Of a stretch of DNA of 64,000 nt, positions 12,201 to 21,200 are shown one piece after another. The position numbers and the translations under genes were made by a program. Within the stretch, counting starts at the first letter, position 1. The number at the start of each line of letters is the position of its first letter. The DNA is taken from the NCBI RefSeq assembly GCF_014655955.1, contig NZ_BNBO01000032.1:38300-102299 (forward strand), in the 5' to 3' direction. The notes under the pieces were generated by a model, which saw only the letters and a list, made by a program, of their open reading frames with translations, made no database searches and had not been told where the DNA came from. This DNA is from Kitasatospora indigofera. GTDB lineage: Bacteria > Actinomycetota > Actinomycetes > Streptomycetales > Streptomycetaceae.

Positions 12201-15200
12201 CGCCGACTCGGTGGCCGCCGAGGTGCCGACGCCCTTCCGTCCGGGGCCGGCGGCGCCCGGCCCGTTGGTGCCGCCCGCGCTGGCGCCCGGGTCGACCGCG
12301 TGGCGGCCCGGGCCGGAGATCTGGCGGGCCGGGCTGCCGGAGAGCGCCGTGGTGCTGGACGTGCTCGCGGGCACGGGCCCGTCCGCAGGGGCCGGGCAGG
12401 GCAGGGACCTGCACACCGCGCTCGACGAACTGGGGGTGCGCGCGTTCCGGCAGGACGGCTGGGCGGAGCTCCGCGAGGCGGTCCGGCACACCTTCCGGCT
12501 GGAGCGGTTGGCGGCCTCGCTGCCCGCGATGACCCGTGACCTGCCGCTCCAGGGTCCGCTGCTCAGCCGCCCGCGGCACCCGGACACGACGGTGCAGGCC
12601 ACCGCCAGGGTCGAGCGGTTGGAATTCCTGCGGACGATCGACACCGCCGAGCTGAACGTGCTCAACGAGACCGCGGTGGGCGACGCCGCCCGGGACATCA
12701 CCGGCCTGACGCTGGGCGCTCAGGTCCAGGGCGGGCTCCACCACGACTTCCCCGGGGGCGAGTGGGCGTCCGTCTCGGCCGGCCTGGGAGGGTCCCGCCG
12801 GTGGCGCACCGGTGACCGGACGGCGGCCGGCTCCAGCACGGTGTCCAGCGCCAAGTACCCGGAGCCGATGGCGGTCTACCTGGCCACCGCCCGGCTGAAC
12901 CTCCGGCTGGCCGGACAGGGCGGCCCGGACGCCACGGCCGCCGGACCCCACCCCGAGGTCCGGTTCGTGGTGGCGGTCCCGCAGTCCCGGGCCGAGGAGT
13001 ACAGGACGGAGGGGCCGGAGGCGAAGCAGGCGGTCTTCACCCGGCCGGAGCCCGTCGTGCCACCGGCGCCCGAGCCCGCCGGGGACGCACCCAAGCCCCC
13101 CAAGCCCCCCAGGCCCCTTGAGCCCGCCGGGGACGCCCCCAAGGCCGCCGCGGACGCACCCGGGCCCGCCGAGCCTCCCCGGCCACCGGAGCGGGTGGCC
13201 CGCCACCGGCAGCTCGGGTCGTCCGACGCCGTCCTGGCGCTGACCGACGGCCTCGCCGTGGTGAACAGGCTCCGCGATTCCCTGGCGCCGGTCTTCGGCT
13301 CCCACTGGGAGCGGGTCGCCGCGGACCTGATGCCGTACTTCGACGCCGTGGCGCTCCGGCCGATGGCGTCCGCGCTGACCGGCGGACGGAGCTGGGGGGT
13401 TGCCGTCTCCGCCAACGGGGTGAGGGGCGAGATCCGGATCACCGGTGCGGAGGTCACCGGCCTGACCCACCTGAAGTCCGTCAAGGACTTCGAGTTCGAG
13501 GTCGGCACCGAGAGCACCACCGCCACCGGACTGATGCACGACGACCGGGCCAGGACGATCCGGAGCGTCGTGCTGGCCGGCAAGGTCCCCCATCTGCAGG
13601 GCGCGCTGAGCCACACCTGGAACTCCGACGAGGTCATCGGCGGCACCCGGGACGTCGGCAGCAACGCGGTGGCCAAGGGCAAGACGGTCGAGGCAGCGGC
13701 GGTCTTCCGGGGCGACCTGACGTTCACCGTCGAGGTGGACCTCTCCCGTACCTTCGGGCTGCCGGGGAACCGGGCGGTCCGGCACACCTTGCACGCCACG
13801 ACGGGGGGCGAGTTCGCCTTCCCGCTCCGCGAGTTGCCGGTGGCCTCCGGGGCCGGGGCCAGGCCGGCCCCGCCCGAGCCGCGCCTCGCCCCGCAGCGGG
13901 TGATGCGCTCGCTGGTGCTCGGTGCCACCGACATCGTGCTCCGCGTCTCGCCGATCCGTCCGCCCGAGCACGCCGCGGTGGTGCCGGTCGGCGCGTCCGG
14001 GGCGGCCGGGCCCGAGGCCGGCGCCGGCCCGCGCCCGGAGCAGCCGGGGGACATCCCGCCCAAGCCGCTGCCCGCCACCCCGGCCCCGCCCCGGCAGCCG
14101 GGGGCCGAGGACGTACTGGGCCAACTGGACGCCACCGGCCGGGAGGTCTTCGGCTCGGACCGGAACTGGCGGCGGGTCAAGCAGGAGCTGGCACCGAGGT
14201 TCACCGCCGAGGCCCTCCAGCAGCGGCTGCGGTCGCTGATGGCCGGCCAGGGCTGGACCGTCGCCGTGCGCGGCGGCACGGTGACCGTCCGGGCCAGCGT
14301 GCAGGCGATGCTGCACGTCGCCGACACCAAGGCGACCGAGTTCAACAGCGGGAGCGCCACCGGCCACTCCAGCGGCGGTACGGACGGCCTGACCGCCTCC
14401 ACGCGCAGCACCAGCCAGGCCACCGCACTCCGGCTCGTCGGCACCTCCGACCCGGTCGGGGCGCTGCCCGTCGCCGTGGTGGCCGGCGGCACGCTGAGCC
14501 ACGTCAGCGGGCGGGACCACATCGCGGAGGACTCCGGCGCCGTGGGCACGGGGGCCGGCACCAAGACCAAGGTGCCCGGCAGCGTCTTCGAGGGCACCGC
14601 CCTGCTCCACCTGGAGTTCCGGCGGAACCTGCGGCTCTGGGACCGGGCCGTGGACACGTCCGTCCCCGCGCGGGCGCGGGACGAACAGCGCCGGATCGAC
14701 GCGGTCCAGCGGTCGTTCGCGGCACGCCAGGACGCGCTGGCCGAGCGCGCGGACGAGCTGGGCCCCGAGGCGTTCCGGGCCGCGAACGAGGAGCTGGACG
14801 CCGAGCACCGGGTGGCGCTGGGGCCCCTCCTCGACGAGCAGCAGCAGCGGATCGACGAGTCCGTCCTCGCGAAGTGGGCGGCGGACCTGAGGCGCCTGGA
14901 CCAGCGGATCCGGGAGCTCGGGGACCAACCCGGGAGCGCGGACCTGCGCGAGCGGTACCTCGCCGAGCAGGCCCGTCACCGGGAGCAGAGCGCCCTGCCC
15001 TCGGTCAGGCGCAAGCCCGGCCCCGGGCCGCGCAGCGACCGGACCCCCGACCAGATCGCCCCGATGACCAGGCCCTCCTTCGCCGTCCGCCGGAACGCCT
15101 TCGGCTACGCCAGGGTCGGCTTCCAGGCGCTGGTCGAGACCGCCGAGACCCGGCCGGCCGTGAACGGGGCCGACCCCCGGTTCGAGGCACCCGCGACGAT

Positions 15201-18200
15201 CACCACCGGCCACGGCCCCGGGCCGGCCGGGCGGGACTCCGCCCCGCGCCCGGACACCGGCTCGCGGACGCACGCCGTCCCGCCGTCCCGGGTCTGGACC
15301 GAGGGCTTCACCCCCCAGGAGATCCGCGACCTGCCCGACGTCGGGTCGCTGCGCAGCCTGCTGGACGCCGAGGGCCGCCGCCACTTCCCGGGTGCCTGGG
15401 ACCGCAGGGTGGCGGGCGGCGGACGGCGCTCCGAGCGGGTGGCGGGCGAGTTCAGCCGCGAGCGGCTGCTGGCGGCCCTGCCGCGGCTGACGGCGGGCGG
15501 GGAACTCGTCGGAACGCCCTTCCCGGTGAGGGGCCGCAGCTCCTGGGTGTCCGTGACGGCCGAGGTGCTCGACCTCGCGCACCTCCGGGAGGAGGCCGGG
15601 GCGGAGGTCGCGCTGGTCGGCGAGGCCTCGGGGCGGTTCAGCCGGCGCTTCCTGATCTCCCGCCACCTCCAGGTGACGGGGCAGGTCGGCGCCGAGTTCT
15701 CGAAGCTGAGGAGCAAGTTCTCGACGTCGGTGCTCTTCGGCGGCGGCTACCGGTGGCGCCAGGGCGGGGAGCGGTCCGCGGGCGGGCGGACCATCGCCAA
15801 CTCCAAGGTCCCGGTCCCGCTGGAGCACTTCGAGGGCCATGTGGCCTTCCGGTTCGCCTTCCACACCGGCGGCGAGCCCGCCGTCGCCACCGGGGTCGTC
15901 CCGTTCGCGGTGTCCGTCCCGAAGACGGAGGTGACCAGGACGGTCGACGCACCGGCGGACACCTACTTCACGGCCGCGGACCGGGAGCACGGCCGCCGGT
16001 GGCCCGGGCCGGCGCCGGTGGGGACGCCCCGCCCCGGGCCGGAGGCGGCGGGCCCGCCGGAGGCACCCGCGCAGCCGGCCGGTGACCGGCCGAGGCCCGG
16101 TGCGGACCGGCCCGGTGCGGACCGGCCCGGTGCGGACCGGCCCGGGACCGACAACGGCGGTGGCCCGGACAGCGCCCCGAACTCCGTCTCGGACACCGGC
16201 CCGAAGGCCGGCCCGAAGGTCGCCCCGAAGGCCGGCCAGGACACCGCCCCGAACGGCGGCCGGGGGAGCGGCCCGGCGCCGGCCGGCGGTGTGCTGGCCC
16301 CTGACGGCAGGAGGATCCCCGACGCGGAGATCGAGACCAGGACGATCACCGACGAACACGGCCGCCCGACCGGACGGGCCTCCTTCCACGACGCCGACTG
16401 GGCGTTGCGGGAGGGCCCCTACCGCCGCCTGCGGGCGCTCGGCACGTACGAGCAGCGGGCGGTAGCCGGACAGCAGCCGGGCGGACAGCAGCCGGGCGGA
16501 GCGGTCCGGCCGGTCCCCTGGGACCAGGAGCACGCGTACTTCTACGCCGGGCACGCCGACCGGGCCGGGTTCGACCTGCGGCTGACCGACGGGAGCGGCG
16601 TGCACGGGGTCGGCGCGGGGCAGGTCGCCGGCCTGCTGCGCCGCCGGCCGAGCGTCGCCGCCCTCCAGGCGGCCGCGGCGGGCGGCAAGCCCGCCTCGAT
16701 CGTGCTGCTCGGCTGCGAGTCGGCCGAGCACGCCCGGGCGATCGCCGAGCTGATCGGGCTGCCGGTGCACGCCCCGACCGGGCGGACCGGTGTCGGCGGG
16801 GCGGCGCCGGGCACCGGGGCCGGGCAGCCGCCGACGCTCTACGTGAAGCCGGCGCCGGACGGCGCGGACGGCGAGTTCCGGACCTTCCTGCCGGGCGGCC
16901 CGGCCGCCGCCCCCGCCCCGCTGACGGGCGGTCGGCCGGGTTCGCCCGCCCCGGCCCTGCGGACCGGCGGCCCGGGTGCCGGGACGCCGGACAACATCGC
17001 GGGGAACGACGGCGACTCCTCGCACCCGCAGGGGCACGAGGGCCTCGCCGGGCACCAGGATTTCGAGGCGCACCAGGATTTCGACGCGCACCAGGGTCTC
17101 GACGGGTACGAGAGTCTCCACGGGTACGGCGAGTTCGACGAGTACGGCGCGTTCCACATCTACGCGATCACGGACGAGGACGGTCACCGCCACCCGTACG
17201 GGGGGTTCGACGAGGACGGGGTCTTCCACCCCTACGGGGAGTACGGCCAGGACGGCCGGTTCCACTTCCACGAGTACGCCGCCGAGCCGGCGCAGGGCCG
17301 CTCCGAGCTGTGGCCGCAGGCCCGGGAGGCCTTCCGGGAGCGGAACGTCGAGCTGGACCAGGAATCCGCGGGGGAGCTGCGGATCGGCTTCGTCCCCGAG
17401 GTGCGGCCGGCGGTGGTCGACGACCTCGAACCGGGCAACGGCACGGCGGCGGCGTTCGACACGGTCGACGCCGAGTTGCTGGCGGACGACGCAGGCACCC
17501 CGCTGCGGTGGCGCCTGGACGACAGCCTGCTGTTCCGCTGGGAGTCGCCGCGCTCCTTCGGCCAGGTCGACGACGTCTTCGAGCAGGGCTTCGTCCCGCG
17601 CGCCTCCGGCCAGTACCCGACCCTGCGGGAGTACAAGGACGCGAACACGCCCTCGGCCTTCGTGAGCACCACGCGCTCGGGGACCGCGCGCTTCGACGAG
17701 TGGGGCACGGCCTACCGCTTCCTGATCGACGCCCCCGGCGGCATCGACGTCCGCCGCACGTTCCCCGACTCCGGGCTGGCCGAGCTGGAGGACGAGGTCG
17801 CGTTCCCCGGCGGCGTCCGGAGCAAGTTCATCGTGGGCGCGGAGCTGGTGGACGGCACCGAGTGGGGCGCGACCCCGGGTCGCTACGCGACGCCGGTGTC
17901 CTTCGTCCCGAACCCGTACTACCGGCCCGATCACCGCCTGGACCTGGCCGAGGTGCTCGACGCCACGGACAACGGCACCGACCGCCCCGCCGGTCCGGCC
18001 CTCCGCCGCCCGATCGACCCGGAGGCACTCCGGGACGGGGACGGGGTGCGGGTGGGCAGAGTGCGGTCGGGTCGTGGCCGGCTGCGTCATGTGGCCGAGG
18101 AGGTGCGGTTCGTCGAGGTGTCGCCGCAGTACGCGGAGACGGTCCTCGGGGTTCCGGTCCGCAACCAGGAGAAGTTCCAGCGGACGGCGGACCAGCGGGG

Positions 18201-21200
18201 GATCGTCATCGAGGTCCGGCCGACGAATCCCGATTCGGTCCCGCACCTGGAGGCCGGGGCGTTGCCGAAGCCGAAGGCGATCAAGGCGAAGACGGTCAAC
18301 GAGGAGGACATCCGTCTGGGGGCGAGGGCCGAGGACAAGGGCCTGGTCGGCTTCTTCCGGCCGGTGCTGCCGGAGCGTTCGGAGGGGATCGGGGACGGGG
18401 TGTGGGCCCGGGTCCTCGCGCGTTTCGAGCAGCGGACCGTGGAGTTCGCCGAACTCACCCCGGTGATGCGGTCGTTGGCCGGGGAGTTCCGCGTGGTCGA
18501 CGGCGTGGTCCAGGGCCGGGACCGGGAGGGCGGCTGGAAGCCGATCACCGGCGATCACGACATCTTCGACATCCAGGACGCGGCGGGGTTCCGGATCGGG
18601 GCCGACGAGTACGGCGAGGCCGTCGAGGACATGGTCGGGCAGGACATGGGGGTCCAGCACGGTGCCCACATGTTCTGGCAGCCGGAGTCGCCCTTCGACC
18701 GGTCGATCTTCGAGAAGATCGTGCGGAGTCATGAGGCGGGCGGCGAGGCGCTGATCCGCTTCGTGCCGGGGCTGACGCGGCCGGTCCTCGGGACCGCCGA
18801 GCCGGAGCAGCCGTCGGCGACCCGGCCGGGGCGGGCCTACCTGGGCAGTTTCGCCGGCGACCCGCGGCGCAGCGCGCCAAGCGCCGTCGGGAGCGCGTGG
18901 GTCGGCGTCGTCGGCGAGCCCGGTTGGGACGCGCCGCGGAGTGCGCCGGTGGAGGAGGCCGGGCCGGCCGTCCCGCCGGTGGGCGAGAAGCCGTTGCCCC
19001 CGCTGCCGGTGGGTGAGGAGCCCTGGAGCGAGGACGCGCCCGCCGAGAAACCCCTGCCGCCGCTCCCCGAGGGTGAGGAGCCGTGGACCGGGGAGGCGAC
19101 GGCGGAGAAGCCCCTGCCGCCGCTCCCGGTGAGCGAGGAGCCGACGGCCGCGCCCCCGCCCACCCGGCAGCCGGACCGGCCCGCCGGCCGCGCCGAGGGC
19201 CGCGCCGGCCGGCTCGCCGGCCCGTCCCACCGGTCCGCCGGTGACGACGTCTTCAGCGTGCTGGTGCCGGCCGTCAAGCGGCGCGCCGAGGCGGATCCCT
19301 CCGCGGACCAGGACCAGGACCAGGACCAGGACGGGACCCGGCCCGGGCCCAAGCGCCTGCAGACCATGGACCGCCACGTCACCCCGGCGGCCGACCGCGG
19401 CCTGATCGCGCCGACCGGCGAACAGGAGCGGGCCTGGCTGGAGGCCGCGCCGGACGGGCCGATCCTGCCCGGCACCGTCCCCCTGCTGACCGAGGGCCTG
19501 CTCGGCCACATCAACCCCGACCGCTCGACCGTCAACTGCGTGGACGCCAACCTGGCGCTGTGGGACACCATGGACGGTGACCCGCACCCCGCCGGGACCC
19601 GCCCGGACGGCATGCCCGAGCGCGACGCCGTCTGGGAGGTGACCAGGCGGCTCGGACCTCCCTGGCACTACGGCTCCGGTGCCACGGCCCTGGACGAGGT
19701 GGCCGCCCTGGTCCGGGGCGCCGGCCCGGGGGCGCGGGCCCTGGTCCTCTTCGCCGAGCAGGGGCAGGTCGGCCATGCCCGGACGCTGTTGCACACCGGC
19801 GCCGGCCGGCTGCGGTGGATCGACCCGCAGCGCGGCGAGTTCCCGGAGGGCGCGCCGGAGGTCTCCGGCACCGCGGGTGTCTGGGCGTACGCCGAGGACG
19901 CCGGGTACCGGCCGGTCCGCGGTGACGGGGAGCACGACGGGACGCTCTTCCACGATCCGGCCACCGGAGCACCCGGCCGTGCCTTCGGGATGGCCGGTCC
20001 CGAGCGGCTGTTCACCCGCCACCCCGTCGCCGACCAGCCGGGCTGGAAGGAGCGCGCGGAGGCCTTCGAGCAGCGCGTGGCCGAGCTGGCCGGCGCCGTC
20101 GCGGCGCGCGAGGGCTCGGCCGTCGGCCTGGCCCTCACGCACCTGGCCGCGGTCCTCGCCCGCCACCACGGTCCGGCCTGGAACGAGGACGTGCACCTGA
20201 TGGAGGTCTTCACCAGGGACGACGTGACCAGCGCGGGGCAGATCGGCCACCCGGCCCTCACCCTCGGCGCCACCAGGAAGATGCTGGCGTCGGGAAACCC
20301 CCGGGAGCGGTACACCGCGTTCTACAACGGCGCCTACTACCGGCCCGACGGGGACCGACCGTACATCGGCGGCCTCAAGGAGCTCCTCGTCACGGTGTTC
20401 CAGGAGCCGGAGATGCACACCGCCCGGGCGATCGGCCTCGACGTGGCGAGGCTGCGGCCCTACCGGGACCACCTGCTGAGCTCGGAGCGCCGCACCGTCC
20501 GGAGGGTGTTGGAGGTCTTCTCGCCCCGGCACGCCGGGAACTACTCGGACGACCCGTTCGCCCTCGGAAACCTGGCACGGTGGAGCGCCGACCCGGTCGG
20601 CAACACCGCCGAACTCGGCCGAAGCCAGGTCATCCGCACCCGGCGCGAGGAGGAGATGACCTCCCCCGCCAGGCTGACACCGGCCCGGCTCAGGCGGGCC
20701 GGCCTCGGCCTCAGCCGGCGCGAGCTGGCGCTGCTCCGGGAGCGGGAGGTGCTGCCGGTCTCGCTGACCGAGACCCGGGAGCTCGACACCCTCCCGCTCA
20801 CGGCGGCTGGGGAGTTGGACACGGCCCTGGTCTTCCCGGAGTGGCAGACCGTGACCGACGTGAGGGTCGGTGCCACCGCCCCGGACGCCGAGGGGAACGT
20901 CAGGACCACCGTGACGGCGTACGTCTCCGGCCGGAGGGACCTCCGGGCCTCGGACCTGACCGAGATGACACTCCAGGAGATCGAGGAGGCCGTCGCCGCG
21001 AACACCCTGGAGCCGGACGACCCGATCCCCGAGCGGCAGGGCCCGGAGTTCCCGCTCGGATCGATCGAGGGCGCCGCCCGGTTCCGGCTGGACCCGGACT
21101 CGCGCTGGCACCGCGAACTCGACGCACGGGGCATGCCCGCCATCGGGGGCCTGTCCGGGACCGCCGCCCGGATGCTGAGCGCCTTCGACTGGCTGAACGT

